NCBI RefSeq assembly: GCF_008868125.1
Contig: NZ_WAAQ01000001.1
Span: 1,922,001-1,986,000, forward strand
DNA from: Microbacterium maritypicum
Lineage (GTDB): Bacteria > Actinomycetota > Actinomycetes > Actinomycetales > Microbacteriaceae
Length of the DNA stretch: 64,000 bases
Reading direction: 5' to 3'
Made by a program: the position numbers and the translations under genes. The notes under the pieces were generated by a model. It searched no databases and was not told where the DNA came from. It saw only the letters and a list, made by a program, of their open reading frames with translations. Of this stretch, positions 36,934 to 47,587 are shown piece by piece; position 1 is the first letter of the stretch, and the number at the start of each line of letters is the position of its first letter.

Positions 36934-37764
36934 TCAGCCGACTCGATTCCACAGGGTCGGCACCTTGTCCACTTGTCCGCAGTGCGGGCAGCCGGAGGGC
37001 CGCGGGCACAGGTCACAATTACCCAGCCTTGAGTACTCTGTCGAGCTACGCTCATGAGAACCGCGCTGGCACTCATACTCACCAGGCGGCGCGATCGCGT
37101 CAAAGCGGAACGGCTCCTCAGGGGACAGGTGCGCCCGCGAGCCAATTTCACTCGGTTCCGCAAGACCGTTCGCGATTGCACCGAGTCGTGTGAGCGCGAG
37201 CAGGATCTCCGTGTCGCTGCCGCGGATACTTGTGAGGAAGTCCGCGGCCCTGGCACTGGGGTACCCCCTCGCAGTGGATAGCTCTCGGAACTTGTTTCGC
37301 GCACTCGGGCTGTCGTGGGCAACGCGATTACGCACGATCGTCAGATCGCGCAGCGTCGAAGCATCCGCGCCATGATAAGCGAGACGGGTGAACGGTTGCC
37401 CGTGCTCGAAGAGCCGCTTTGCGCGCACCAGCGTCTTCGCCTGATATGGCAACCAGCTCAAGTACCAGCTCTCACCCGCGACATCCGCTCCGCCAACCAT
37501 GAGAGTCGCCTCTTCACGGGAACCAACCAGATATGACGCAACGATCTCGGCCCCGAGATGCCCCTGTAAACCAAGAAGGAACAGATCTCCGAGAAACTCT
37601 TCGAACAAACCCATAGCCCGCACCAACGCAAGTTCGACAACGTCGTCCCGCGTCGACGAGAGGAGGCTCGCGCGGGCGGTCGCCTGCTCCGCGTCAGTCA
37701 CGGACGCTCGGAGAGCGTTCAACGACACGAGCAGGCTTGCGGCAAGTGCTTGGCCGTCACTCAC
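36934..37764 (-). CDS. HEPN-like protein with C-terminal zinc ribbon
   Basis: A 276-residue protein I cannot assign to a named family with certainty. A mostly helical N-terminal part contains LTIVRNRVAHD, in which R145-x4-H150 fits the catalytic R-x4-6-H motif of HEPN ribonucleases. The C-terminus has C250-x2-C253-x5-C259-x2-C262, a four-cysteine zinc ribbon, plus C232. The GTG start lies three bases after the stop of the DUF262 gene, so translation is coupled. Base composition is below the genomic norm (58% G+C in a sampled line, 37501-37560). The pairing suggests a toxin or antiphage effector controlled by the DUF262 protein; this is inferred. Confidence 0.65.
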   Translation of the reverse strand: MSDGQALAASLLVSLNALRASVTDAEQATARASLLSSTRDDVVELALVRAMGLFEEFLGDLFLLGLQGHLGAEIVASYLVGSREEATLMVGGADVAGESWYLSWLPYQAKTLVRAKRLFEHGQPFTRLAYHGADASTLRDLTIVRNRVAHDSPSARNKFRELSTARGYPSARAADFLTSIRGSDTEILLALTRLGAIANGLAEPSEIGSRAHLSPEEPFRFDAIAPPGEYECQRGSHERSSTEYSRLGNCDLCPRPSGCPHCGQVDKVPTLWNRVG

Positions 37765-37767
37765 GCT

Positions 37768-38871
37768 CTACATCACCGATCTAAGAAGCCTGATCCGTTG
37801 CAGGCGACTGGCCTTGTGAGTTGTCTGGCGGCGCAAACCTTCAGAGAGATCATCTGGGAGGCCCCCTCGCACGGCAATCAGCCGATCAACCTCAAGTAGT
37901 GCGGTCGCCAGAACTTCCATGTCAGTGACTCTTGAAGCATTCAGCGACGGCGGGAGGCCTTGCGTGTAGTCATTTCTCGGGTCGGCACCCTCATCGGAAA
38001 GACCGGCAACCGTCGCAAAAACAGGGTAGAACCAGGCTGCAGACCTGAACCTGTCGGGCAGACGTACGCCCAGACGTTCATCATAGACGTCAGCGAGGCT
38101 GTCGAAAATACTCCGAAAATCGGCGCTAACTGAGTCCTTCTGGTGAAAATCATCGTCGTTTTCTCGATAGAGCTTAGTGATCTGCGCCGCGCTTCTCCCG
38201 CTGACACCCCTTATAAGGGCACCAAGCAGATCGCTCGTGAACTCAACCTCGGCCATCTGTCCGATATCTTGACGATCAAAAAGCCCCCAACGGACCCAGC
38301 GTTGATTCTGTTCGTAGGCGAGAGCATAGGCGACATCCTTGAACTCACCAAAAAAGGTTCCGTTTCGCACCTCTTGATCTTTTAGCTTCAACCCTGTCGT
38401 ATTCATCCGCTGAAAGATTTGCAGAACGGTAACATCAGGAATATCGCTGGGAAGCACATTCACCGAGAGAGACGTCTGCAAGATTGTTGTTCGGGCGTCT
38501 TCCGGAAGATCAGCAAACGACATACCAGCATACTCACGGTTGTGAGTTCTCTGAATTCGGAAATCATCCCACTCGTCTCGGTCATCGAGGCAGTCGGGGT
38601 CGACGAACGACAAGATCGTCCGCAAACGTTGTTGCCCGTCCACTACCTGTCGAACATTTTTCGATGTGTGTATGTCGAGCCTTCGATGAATAAAAATCAG
38701 CGGTAGCGGGTACCCCTTGAGGATGGAGTCCATCAAGAGACTCTTCACCCTAGGATTCCAGACTGCTCGACGCTGATAGAAAGGCCGTAGATCGAGCGTC
38801 CCCTGCCGCTGCCACTCGAGGAAGTCAAGCACCGAAAAAGCGGTCTTCATGATCTGGAGCGGCTCGGTCAT
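37768..38871 (-). CDS. DUF262 domain protein (GmrS-like ParB/Srx-fold NTPase)
   Basis: A 367-residue protein with the DUF262 core. Y-Q-R-R at residues 32-35 and D-G-Q-Q-R at 78-82 are the nucleotide-binding motifs, and FQRMNTTGLKLKDQEVRNG near residue 155 is the third. In GmrSD, BrxU and SspE, DUF262 is joined to a DUF1524 HNH nuclease; no such domain is present here. The ATG at 38871 is six bases after a TATGAT box, so the message is leaderless. Sampled lines are 45% and 53% G+C (38341-38400 and 38461-38520), against about 72% in the backbone, which marks the gene as acquired. Confidence 0.85.
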   Translation of the reverse strand: MTEPLQIMKTAFSVLDFLEWQRQGTLDLRPFYQRRAVWNPRVKSLLMDSILKGYPLPLIFIHRRLDIHTSKNVRQVVDGQQRLRTILSFVDPDCLDDRDEWDDFRIQRTHNREYAGMSFADLPEDARTTILQTSLSVNVLPSDIPDVTVLQIFQRMNTTGLKLKDQEVRNGTFFGEFKDVAYALAYEQNQRWVRWGLFDRQDIGQMAEVEFTSDLLGALIRGVSGRSAAQITKLYRENDDDFHQKDSVSADFRSIFDSLADVYDERLGVRLPDRFRSAAWFYPVFATVAGLSDEGADPRNDYTQGLPPSLNASRVTDMEVLATALLEVDRLIAVRGGLPDDLSEGLRRQTTHKASRLQRIRLLRSVM

Positions 38872-38877
38872 GAGTCG

Positions 38878-38883
38878 ATCATA
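38878..38883 (-). promoter_or_regulatory. -10 box of the DUF262-HEPN operon
   Basis: TATGAT on the - strand stands six bases before the ATG at 38871. No ribosome site is present. It supports leaderless expression of the imported pair from its own promoter. Confidence 0.6.
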
Positions 38884-38991
38884 TTGAAAGAATGGACTCA
38901 GCCGACGAGATTGAGCTGCTACGCTCGCAGCTCATCCGCAAGTATTGCCGCCCGAGTGAGCATAGCGGCATGAGGCGGATAGGATTCTCGG

Positions 38992-39603
38992 ATGCTCTTC
39001 GTGGACGACCGGCTCCCCTTCCGCCCGAAGAGGGTGCTGGTGGCAGGGGTGTCCGGGTCGGGGAAGACCACACTGGCAGGTCGCATCTCGGAGATGTGGG
39101 ACCTTCGTCACATCGAGATCGACGGCCTGTTCCACGGGGCGAACTGGACTCCGAGGGCCGAGTTCCTCGACGACGTGCGCGCCTTCGCCGCCGAAGATCG
39201 ATGGGTCACCGAATGGCAGTACACGAGCAAGGGCACCGACGCGATCCTCGCACCGCGCGCCCAGCTCGCGCTCTGGCTCGACTACCCCTACCGTGTGGTG
39301 CGCGGCCGTCTGGTGCGGCGCACCCTGGCCCGAGGCGTCCTGCGGCGAGAGCTCTGGAACGGCAACCGCGAGAAGGGACCGTGGAACCTCCTCAACCGCG
39401 ATCCCGAGGAGAACATCCTGGCGTGGCAGAGGGCGACACTGCACAAATGGGACGAGCGCTTCCCGGAGATGCAGGAGCGCTTCCCGCACCTCACCGTCGT
39501 GCGGCTGCGGCATCCGCGGGAGACGGAGCGATGGCTGCGGTCTCAGGCCGACGCGTCAGGAGTGTCGATCGCGCCGCCGAAGCGGCGGTCCCGGGCGAGG
39601 TAG
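38992..39603 (+). CDS. P-loop kinase-like ATPase (adenylate-kinase/topology-modulation type)
   Basis: A 203-residue protein with Walker A at [14 protein letters not shown] (about residues 19-32), followed by EIDGLFH and later [10 protein letters not shown]. It resembles small P-loop kinases related to adenylate kinase and FlaR-like topology modulators. The phosphate acceptor is unknown. A TAGGAT box six bases before the ATG indicates a leaderless start. Its 3' end overlaps uppS by 61 bases in the opposite direction. A possible role with the neighbouring DUF262-HEPN pair is not supported by shared orientation or composition. Confidence 0.8.
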   Translation: MLFVDDRLPFRPKRVLVAGVSGSGKTTLAGRISEMWDLRHIEIDGLFHGANWTPRAEFLDDVRAFAAEDRWVTEWQYTSKGTDAILAPRAQLALWLDYPYRVVRGRLVRRTLARGVLRRELWNGNREKGPWNLLNRDPEENILAWQRATLHKWDERFPEMQERFPHLTVVRLRHPRETERWLRSQADASGVSIAPPKRRSRAR

Positions 39604-40346
39604 ACGCCGATCGCCCGCCACAGTTCCTCACGTGAGAAGTCGGGCCAGAGCGTGTCGAGGAACACCATCTCGGCGTATGCCGACTCCCACAGCAGGAAGT
39701 TCGAGGTGCGCTGCTCCCCCGAGCTGCGCAGGAACAGATCGACGTCCGGCATGTCGGGCACGTAGAGGTTCCGACGGATCATCTTCTCGCTGATCGCCTT
39801 GGGCTTCACCCGCCCGGCGGCGACGTCTTCGGCGATGGCCCGCATCGCATCGACGAGCTCGACCCTGCCGCCGTAGTTCACACACATCGTGAGGGTGAGC
39901 ACGTCGTTGTCGCGGGTCAGCTGCTCGGCGTACTGCAGCTCCTTGATGACGCTCCCCCACAGCCGGGGCTTGCGGCCGGCCCAGCGGATGCGCACGCCCC
40001 ATTCGTTGAGCTGGTCACGACGGCGATGCAGCACATCGCGGTTGTAGCCCATGAGGAAGCGGACCTCTTCCGGAGAGCGCGCCCAGTTCTCGGTGGAGAA
40101 GGCATAGACCGAGAGGTGCTTCACTCCCGCCTGTATCGCGCCGGCGACTACGTCGAGCAGCACCTCCTCGCCCGCTTTGTGTCCTTCGATGCGAGTGAGT
40201 CCCTGGCGGTTGGCCCAGCGTCCGTTCCCGTCCATCACGATCGCGACGTGAGCGGGTACGGCGCGGAACGCGGGCGGATAGACGCCCGTCCAGTCCAGCG
40301 GGCGATAGGCCACGGCGTCTTTGTGCGTGTACGGCTTCGGGCTCAC
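39543..40346 (-). CDS. uppS: Isoprenyl transferase (undecaprenyl diphosphate synthase type)
   Basis: A 267-residue cis-prenyltransferase making the lipid carrier for cell-wall synthesis. The catalytic aspartate lies in [16 protein letters not shown], and [16 protein letters not shown] and [18 protein letters not shown] are further family motifs. The GTG at 40346 overlaps the recO stop (GTGA) and has AGGAGGAG upstream. It overlaps the convergent P-loop gene at its 3' end. Confidence 0.96.
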   Translation of the reverse strand: MSPKPYTHKDAVAYRPLDWTGVYPPAFRAVPAHVAIVMDGNGRWANRQGLTRIEGHKAGEEVLLDVVAGAIQAGVKHLSVYAFSTENWARSPEEVRFLMGYNRDVLHRRRDQLNEWGVRIRWAGRKPRLWGSVIKELQYAEQLTRDNDVLTLTMCVNYGGRVELVDAMRAIAEDVAAGRVKPKAISEKMIRRNLYVPDMPDVDLFLRSSGEQRTSNFLLWESAYAEMVFLDTLWPDFSREELWRAIGVYLARDRRFGGAIDTPDASA

Positions 40347-41086
40347 CGTTCTCCTCCTGAAGTGATGTCGGACACGTGGGCGAGCGAGCGGATGCCGCGC
40401 TCCAGGTGCCATTGGGCGTAGGCGGAGACGAGTCCGGACGCAGCGGCGGTGTCGGCGTGCGGAGCGGCGTCGATCACGTCCCACTCCCCCGCGATGAGAG
40501 ATCGGAGCAGGCCCAGTGTCTTCTCGGCGACGCGCGGGCTGCCGGCGGGGGCACAGTTCTGGCACACCACGCCGCCCAGCTGCGCGACGAACCGCGAGTG
40601 CGGCCCTGGTGTGCCGCACCGTGCGCACTCGTCGAGCGAGGGCGCCCACCCAGACAGCGACATGACCCGCAGGAGGTACGAATCGAGGATGCTCCGGGCG
40701 ACGTGCTCACCGCGCGATAGCGCCCGCAGTCCACCCACGAGGAGCAGGTACTGGTCGGGAGTCGCCTCCGCGTCGCTCAGGCGATCGGCGGTCTCGACCA
40801 TGGCGTTCGCCGCGGTGAAGCGGTCGTAGTGCGCGGCGATGTCCGTTCCGTAGGAGCCGAGCGACTCGGCCTGCTGCACGATATCGAGGGAGCGGCCCTG
40901 GTAGAGCTGCACGTCGGCCACCATGAACGGCTCGAGCCTGGCACCGAATTTCGACGACGTCCGGCGCACGCCCTTGGCCACCGCCCTGACCTTGCCGTGG
41001 CGTCGCGAGAGCATCGTGACGATGCGATCCGCCTCACCGAGTTTGTGGGTGCGCAGGATCACCGCTTCGTCTCGATAGGTGGGCAC
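40343..41086 (-). CDS. recO: DNA repair protein RecO
   Basis: A 247-residue recombination mediator that helps load RecA. It has the N-terminal OB-fold start ([20 protein letters not shown]) and a four-cysteine zinc site (C-A-R-C-G and later V-C-Q-N-C). The GTG at 41086 follows a GATAAT box by six bases, with no spaced ribosome site, indicating a leaderless message. It forms an operon with uppS, a common actinobacterial arrangement. Confidence 0.94.
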   Translation of the reverse strand: MPTYRDEAVILRTHKLGEADRIVTMLSRRHGKVRAVAKGVRRTSSKFGARLEPFMVADVQLYQGRSLDIVQQAESLGSYGTDIAAHYDRFTAANAMVETADRLSDAEATPDQYLLLVGGLRALSRGEHVARSILDSYLLRVMSLSGWAPSLDECARCGTPGPHSRFVAQLGGVVCQNCAPAGSPRVAEKTLGLLRSLIAGEWDVIDAAPHADTAAASGLVSAYAQWHLERGIRSLAHVSDITSGGER

Positions 41087-41120
41087 CCTTCGATTATCCT
41101 CCGTGCGCGAGAATGGACGC

Positions 41121-41819
41121 GTGACCGAACCGCTCTTCACCATTCCGCTGTGGGCGGACCTGCTCGGCGTCGGCCTCGGCGGGGTCCAGGGCGCGATGTT
41201 CGCATCGGGGTTCCAGGGCCAGCGTCGGCTCGATTGGCTGGGTGTCGCCATCATCGGCATCATGATCGGCATGGGCGGAGGTCTGATCCGCGACATCCTG
41301 CTCGGACAGACGCCCGCGACGCTCCAGAACCAGTGGTATCTGGTGACAGCAGGCGGCGCCGCGCTCCTCGGGATGCTGCTGTCCGGCCTCTTCACCCGCC
41401 TGAACACGGCGATCGTCGTGCTCGATGCCGTGGTGATCGGCATGTTCGGCGCTTTCGGGACGAGCAAGGCCCTCGCATTCGGCATCCCCGAGGTGCCGGC
41501 CGTCTTCATCGGCGTCTGCGCCGCCGTCGGCGGCAGCGTGCTCCGCGACATGCTGATGGGCTTGCCGACCGCGATCATGCACGTCGGCTCGCTCTACGCT
41601 GTGGCCGCCGGCGCGGGGTGCACGTTCATCGTGATCGCCGTGGCGCTGGGGATGCCGATCACACTCGCCGCGGTCGTCGGCATCGCGGTCACCGCTGTCA
41701 TCCGGGTCCTCGCCGTGACCTTCGACGTCTCCCTGCCGGAGCAGCGGCGGATCTACCGTCGCAAGGTCGCCGCCGAGACGGGTGCCATCGCGATCGTCAA
41801 GCCCGGCATCGACCTCTGA
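41121..41819 (+). CDS. TRIC-type (UPF0126) monovalent cation channel
   Basis: A 232-residue membrane protein with about seven transmembrane helices. Two internal repeats carry [13 protein letters not shown] (about residue 52) and [12 protein letters not shown] (about residue 138), the hallmark of the TRIC/YadS family. Prokaryotic members form potassium-permeable channels. The GTG at 41121 gives the short family N-terminus; GAGAAT lies six bases before it. It is divergent from recO. Confidence 0.9.
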   Translation: MTEPLFTIPLWADLLGVGLGGVQGAMFASGFQGQRRLDWLGVAIIGIMIGMGGGLIRDILLGQTPATLQNQWYLVTAGGAALLGMLLSGLFTRLNTAIVVLDAVVIGMFGAFGTSKALAFGIPEVPAVFIGVCAAVGGSVLRDMLMGLPTAIMHVGSLYAVAAGAGCTFIVIAVALGMPITLAAVVGIAVTAVIRVLAVTFDVSLPEQRRIYRRKVAAETGAIAIVKPGIDL

Positions 41820-41911
41820 CGCGGGCGGCATCCCGAGCCCGGCTCACGCCGTGACGACGAGGAGACCGCACGCGCCGACGTGCCCTGCGCGGACGACCGT
41901 CAGCGCAGATG

Positions 41912-41957
41912 CAGGCGACGGCGGCCGGGATCCGCAGGGGATTCCGGCCGCCGCCTG
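41912..41957. terminator. Terminator between the TRIC gene and leuA
   Basis: GGCGGCCGG (41920-41928) pairs with CCGGCCGCC (41944-41952), and CAGGC (41912-41916) pairs with GCCTG (41953-41957), with a small bulge. It lies between two convergent genes and can serve both. Confidence 0.8.
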
Positions 41958-41968
41958 TGCGTGGACGA

Positions 41969-43792
<1,824 letters not shown>

Positions 43793-43809
<17 letters not shown>

Positions 43810-43840
43810 AGCTAAGAAGAAGCAGACCGCCGAAAGGCAT
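43793..43840 (-). CDS. leuA leader peptide
   Basis: A 15-residue open frame, MPFGGLLLLSCRDES, ending in TAA, lies 69 bases upstream of leuA. Four leucine codons in a row (CTG CTT CTT CTT) at 43814-43825 make it a sensor of charged leucyl-tRNA. The ATG at 43840 is six bases after TACCAT (43847-43852 on the - strand), a plausible -10 box, so the leader message is itself leaderless. The downstream hairpin overlaps its last codons. No other short frame in this region has a leucine run. Confidence 0.82.
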
Positions 43841-43916
43841 GAGGTCATGGTAGCAGGGATGCCATCGCGGTTTCGACGAGTGTGAGACGATCCGGACGGT
43901 GTCGACACTTGCCGGT

Positions 43917-44564
43917 ATGAGCACATCTCAGCGTCGTCTGGCCATCGCCGCGGCCTCAGCCGTCGGCCTCCTGTTCCTGAGCGCGTGCACGTCGGGCCCC
44001 GGAAGCTCCGCGGCCCCTACGAGCACGACAGTGCCCTCCGACCAGCGCCTAGAGAACGTCCGCCCCGATCTCCCTGACGGGCGCGTCATCGGGGTGGGCA
44101 CGGTGCTGGACGTGGCAGGCGACGTGCAGCTGTGCATGGGCGCGATCAGGGAGTCGTACCCTCCGCAGTGCAGCGGAGTCCCTCTCGACGACTGGTCCTG
44201 GGAGGGCGTGGAGGGAAGCGAGTCCAGCGGGGAGACCACCTGGGGCGCATATGCGGTGTATGCGACCTTCGACGGCGAGCGACTCACCAACACCGACGCG
44301 CCCATCATGCTCGCGCTGTACGACCCGATCGCCCCGGAGGATCCGACAGGCGGGGTCGACGGCGCGACGCCGAGCGATGAGCTCACCCGGATCCAGGACG
44401 ACATCTCCGCACGTCTCGGCGAGGAGGCACTCGCTCTCCGCACCGATCGCGGGTACGTCTGGCTGAGTGTCGTGTGGGATGACGGGAGCATGCAGGATGC
44501 CGTCGATGCGGAGTACGGTGACGACGTCGTGATCGTGGCCTCCGCGCTCCGCGAGATCGACTGA
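43917..44564 (+). CDS. Putative lipoprotein, function unknown
   Basis: A 215-residue protein with a signal peptide ending in the lipobox L-S-A-C (near residue 22), then a low-complexity Gly/Ser/Thr linker. The mature part has two cysteines (VQLCMGAI and PQCSGVP) spaced for a disulfide, and no domain I recognise. The ATG at 43917 is preferred over the GTG at 43899. It is convergent with the oxidoreductase gene, one base away. It may bind to the outside of the membrane; no further role can be read. Confidence 0.7.
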   Translation: MSTSQRRLAIAAASAVGLLFLSACTSGPGSSAAPTSTTVPSDQRLENVRPDLPDGRVIGVGTVLDVAGDVQLCMGAIRESYPPQCSGVPLDDWSWEGVEGSESSGETTWGAYAVYATFDGERLTNTDAPIMLALYDPIAPEDPTGGVDGATPSDELTRIQDDISARLGEEALALRTDRGYVWLSVVWDDGSMQDAVDAEYGDDVVIVASALREID

Positions 44565-44565
44565 T

Positions 44566-45507
44566 CTACGGGACCAGCGCGAGCTTGCCGCCGGGATGCC
44601 CGGTGGCGAGAAGCCGATGCGCCACGGGTGCCTCGCCCAGGGCAAAGGCGCGGGCTACGGGGACGACGAGATCGCCGTTCTGCGCCAGGGCGATCAGCTC
44701 GCTGCGTACCTCGTCGCGGAAGCGGGCGCTTTCGGGCATCGAACCCGCGATGAACGTGATGCCGTCGGTCGCGGCTCTACCGGCAGCGGCGATCGTGACG
44801 ATCCGCCGACGGTCTCGGACGAGCTCGAGGGACACGTCGACAGCCTCGGTCGTCCCCACCGCATCCAGCGCCGCGGCGATCAGATCGCCTGCCAGATCGC
44901 GCACGCGATCAGCGAGCCCGGGCCCGTACTCCACCGGAATGCCCCCGAACCGTCGTACCTCGTCGAAGCGGGTCTCGCTCGCCGTTCCGATGACGCGGAT
45001 GCCGCGGAGGCGCGCCTGCTGCAACACGCTCATCCCGACAGCGCCGGAAGCGCCATGGAGAAGGATCGTCTCCCCCGGCGCCGCACCGGTGACGGCGAGC
45101 ATCTCCGCGGCGGTCGTGCCGACTAGCAGCAGGTTCGCCGCCTCAGGATGCGTGAGAGTCGACGGCTTCGCGAACACCTTCTCGGCGGGTACGGTGATCT
45201 CTGTCGCGTAGCCGCCGCGCACGCGGAAGGCGATGACCTCGTCACCGATGTCGACGGCGCCCGAACCGATCCGGGTGTCCGCGCCGATCGCCGAGACCTC
45301 CCCCGAGATCTCGTACCCGATCGGGACGGGCAGTTCGGCGCCCGGGCGGGCGGCAGCCACATGCTTCGCGTCTGCGGGATTCACCCCCGCGGCGAGGACA
45401 CGGATCGTGACCTCGCCCGTTTCGGGAGCAGGGACGTCGTGTTCGACGAACTCCCACGTCTCAGGAGGGCCCCACGCCGTCGCCAGCCATCGCCAAGCCA
45501 TCATCAT
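44566..45507 (-). CDS. NADPH:quinone reductase-like oxidoreductase (MDR family)
   Basis: A 313-residue medium-chain reductase without zinc-binding cysteines, which places it in the quinone oxidoreductase branch. AAGVNPADAKHVA and the NADPH-binding LLHGASGAVGMSVLQQAR are family marks. It probably reduces quinones or enones with NADPH. The start may be any of three adjacent ATGs (45507, 45504, 45501); AAGGGATG lies just upstream. It lies downstream of the secreted protein gene on the same strand. Confidence 0.88.
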   Translation of the reverse strand: MMMAWRWLATAWGPPETWEFVEHDVPAPETGEVTIRVLAAGVNPADAKHVAAARPGAELPVPIGYEISGEVSAIGADTRIGSGAVDIGDEVIAFRVRGGYATEITVPAEKVFAKPSTLTHPEAANLLLVGTTAAEMLAVTGAAPGETILLHGASGAVGMSVLQQARLRGIRVIGTASETRFDEVRRFGGIPVEYGPGLADRVRDLAGDLIAAALDAVGTTEAVDVSLELVRDRRRIVTIAAAGRAATDGITFIAGSMPESARFRDEVRSELIALAQNGDLVVPVARAFALGEAPVAHRLLATGHPGGKLALVP

Positions 45508-45563
45508 CCCTTCGCGAGGACGTGTCGAGCATCACCCCGAGAGCTCGAGAGCTCGAGAGCTGC

Positions 45564-46064
45564 TCAGAGCACGCACCTGATGGAGTTCGGAGTTCCTGCG
45601 ACGTTCGTCCAGCCTCCCGCATTCGCGGTCGCCAGCACCGTCGTGCCGTTTCGAGCTTGTGCATAGCCCGTGCTGCGGGCATTGGCCAAGGAACGCATGG
45701 CGTACTGAGACGAGTTCGGTACGGGGAGACTCGTCGAGCAGGCGCCCCAACTGACATACATATTCACCAGGGACGCGGAAGTATAGGCGCAGATCTTGCC
45801 GGTAGCACAGCTCCCAACTGATCGGGCCGCCAGCCCCGCGGAGCCCAGCACCCGCAGATCCATGTCCCACTCCGCCCAGTAGGCGTGGGTGGCATCGACC
45901 GCCACGCCGCCGGGTATCTCTTCCAGGGCCTGGGCGATGTCCGGATGGAGGTCAGCCACGTCCGTGCTCGCGCTCGCCATCGGCGGCGCGACCATGGCCG
46001 CCAGAAGCACCGCGATCGTCATCGCGGCAAGACCGGTCAAATGTTCACTCCGCCGCACCTTCAC
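45564..46064 (-). CDS. Secreted small protein, peptidase-inhibitor I36-like
   Basis: A 166-residue exported protein with a classical signal peptide (basic MKVRRSEH, hydrophobic core, cut near PPMASAST). The mature C-terminal part has C-A-T-G-K-I-C-A-Y-T and two more cysteines and resembles the peptidase inhibitor I36/beta-gamma-crystallin-like fold of actinobacterial secreted proteins. The GTG at 46064 overlaps the preceding gene by 20 bases, so it is coupled to the sigma/anti-sigma-like pair. Assignment to I36 is tentative. Confidence 0.6.
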   Translation of the reverse strand: MKVRRSEHLTGLAAMTIAVLLAAMVAPPMASASTDVADLHPDIAQALEEIPGGVAVDATHAYWAEWDMDLRVLGSAGLAARSVGSCATGKICAYTSASLVNMYVSWGACSTSLPVPNSSQYAMRSLANARSTGYAQARNGTTVLATANAGGWTNVAGTPNSIRCVL

Positions 46065-47013
46065 CCAGACCCCACATGCGATAACCCGTCACTGCCCCGA
46101 CGGGGGCCCCTCCGACGTCACGCAGGGCTATGGTCTCCAGCCCGACGATCCGCCCGGTGTCAGCCGATACGAGAAGCACGTTGCTCGCGTCACCGTCTCC
46201 CGACACCATCCGCATCCCTAGAACGGAACGGCCGAGTCGGTCGGTCGCGATGCCGAGTCCCTCGACTCCCGCCGTGTTCTCGACGATGGACAGGAGTTCG
46301 GCATGCTGCGCGTTGGTGAGAGTCCACTGCTCGATGAGCGATGTGATCGCCGTGGCGACCTCGAACGCGTTCGGCGAATCCGGCATCCCGAATGCGTGGA
46401 GCGCCGCCATGAGCTCATCGTGCGACGCACCCGGTGCCTCCGGAACCGGCGTGCTGAACTCTCCTGGTGCCATCACGAGATCCATGGTCACCTCACCGCT
46501 GCTGCGGACCTCGGCGCTGTTGTTCGCGACGGCGTCAGTGGATTCATACGGCACGCCGGCGTACATCACCACCCGCCCGGAGAGATCCGCGTTCCAGGTG
46601 AGCACAGAGAACTGCGGCGTGATCTTCGCGTCATCGAGAGAGAGGGTCCACGATGCGGCGCGCACGTGACGCTCCGGTTCCGCGGGCCCCGGAACCGCCG
46701 CGAGATCGACCTCGGCGGCATCGACGATCTCCGCAACCGTCTCCGATTCACCGAAGGCCAACGGAGACGGAGTCCCTGCGACCGCGGCTCCCGTGGGCAT
46801 CATCAGCGTGAAGGCCACCGCAGCGCATGCGGCCGCGGCGACGAGACCCGAAGCCCATCCGACAGCACGCACTCGACGACGACTCGGTGCCGTGCTCGTG
46901 CGGAGGATGCGGTCACGTGTGGCAAGCGCCCGCGCATCGGGCGCAGCGTCACGGGGCGTCGGCGCGGGGTCGGCTTCGCTCAGCATCCGTTCGAGCACGG
47001 CGTTCTCAGTCAT
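46045..47013 (-). CDS. CU044_5270-type membrane protein (putative anti-sigma partner)
   Basis: A 322-residue protein with one transmembrane segment (about residues 50-75) following a charged cytoplasmic N-terminus, and a large external domain. The outer part (LIEQWTLTNAQHAELLSIVENTAGVEGLGIATDRLGR) matches the CU044_5270 family of actinobacteria. Such genes commonly follow a sigma factor gene, as here, where it begins five bases from the sigma stop. A role as an anti-sigma factor or stress sensor is inferred. The ATG at 47013 is chosen; a GTG at 47016 precedes it. Confidence 0.75.
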   Translation of the reverse strand: MTENAVLERMLSEADPAPTPRDAAPDARALATRDRILRTSTAPSRRRVRAVGWASGLVAAAACAAVAFTLMMPTGAAVAGTPSPLAFGESETVAEIVDAAEVDLAAVPGPAEPERHVRAASWTLSLDDAKITPQFSVLTWNADLSGRVVMYAGVPYESTDAVANNSAEVRSSGEVTMDLVMAPGEFSTPVPEAPGASHDELMAALHAFGMPDSPNAFEVATAITSLIEQWTLTNAQHAELLSIVENTAGVEGLGIATDRLGRSVLGMRMVSGDGDASNVLLVSADTGRIVGLETIALRDVGGAPVGAVTGYRMWGLGEGAAE

Positions 47014-47533
47014 CACCCGTTGTCGCCCCCTCCAGGCCCAGCTCCGCGCACAGGCGATGCCGCGCGCGTCCCAGCGTCTTGCGCACTCGGTACTCGGAAG
47101 CGCGCATCAACTCCGCGATCTCCCCCACCGTGAGTCCGTCCCAGTACGTGAGCATGATGATACGCCGCTGAGCTGGGGTGAGGACAGACAAGGCCCGGAG
47201 GACTTCGACGCGGTTCCGTTGATCCGGCGGAGCATCATCCCATGAGAGTCCCAGATGCACCGCGTCGAGCGCGCCATACGGAGTGGACGATCGACCCGAA
47301 CGCGCACGTAGCCGCCGATCCGCGGCGCGCAGCAGCCAGACGCGACTGGGCGGTCGCGCGGGTCTGAGCTTCTTCCACGCGAGAAGGAACACCTCCGAGA
47401 CGATCTCGGTGACTTCCTCCTCCGCACCGACCACACCCTCGATGTGATGGCGCACTGCCGCCCAGTGCTCGTCGAACACTCGGGTGAAGACCTCGGTGCG
47501 CAGCGGATCCGGGTCTTCGCTGCGACCGCTCAT
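47006..47533 (-). CDS. ECF-type RNA polymerase sigma factor
   Basis: A 175-residue sigma-70-family factor. Region 2 appears as FTRVFDEHWAAVRHHI, then EEEVTEIVSEVFLLAWKKL. Region 4 is LTPAQRRIIMLTYWDGLTV, then EIAELMRASEYRVRKTLGRARHRL. It likely directs transcription of an envelope or stress regulon together with the membrane protein that overlaps its end. It lies 54 bases downstream of era. Confidence 0.9.
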   Translation of the reverse strand: MSGRSEDPDPLRTEVFTRVFDEHWAAVRHHIEGVVGAEEEVTEIVSEVFLLAWKKLRPARPPSRVWLLRAADRRLRARSGRSSTPYGALDAVHLGLSWDDAPPDQRNRVEVLRALSVLTPAQRRIIMLTYWDGLTVGEIAELMRASEYRVRKTLGRARHRLCAELGLEGATTGDD

Positions 47534-47587
47534 GTCGCCGGGGTCGGCGGTCTTCCCGCCGCCATCGACGTGGTGCCGGACGTCATC

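Noticed and set aside
38892..38991. Start of a possible + strand protein (MDSADEIELLRSQLIRKYC...)
   Set aside because: The first 30 residues look protein-like, but the frame then runs out of register through the P-loop gene. It may be a remnant at the island edge, but evidence is too thin to call a gene.
36878..38991. Search for direct repeats or attachment sites bounding the DUF262-HEPN island
   Set aside because: No matching repeats, tRNA end or recombinase gene was found at either edge.
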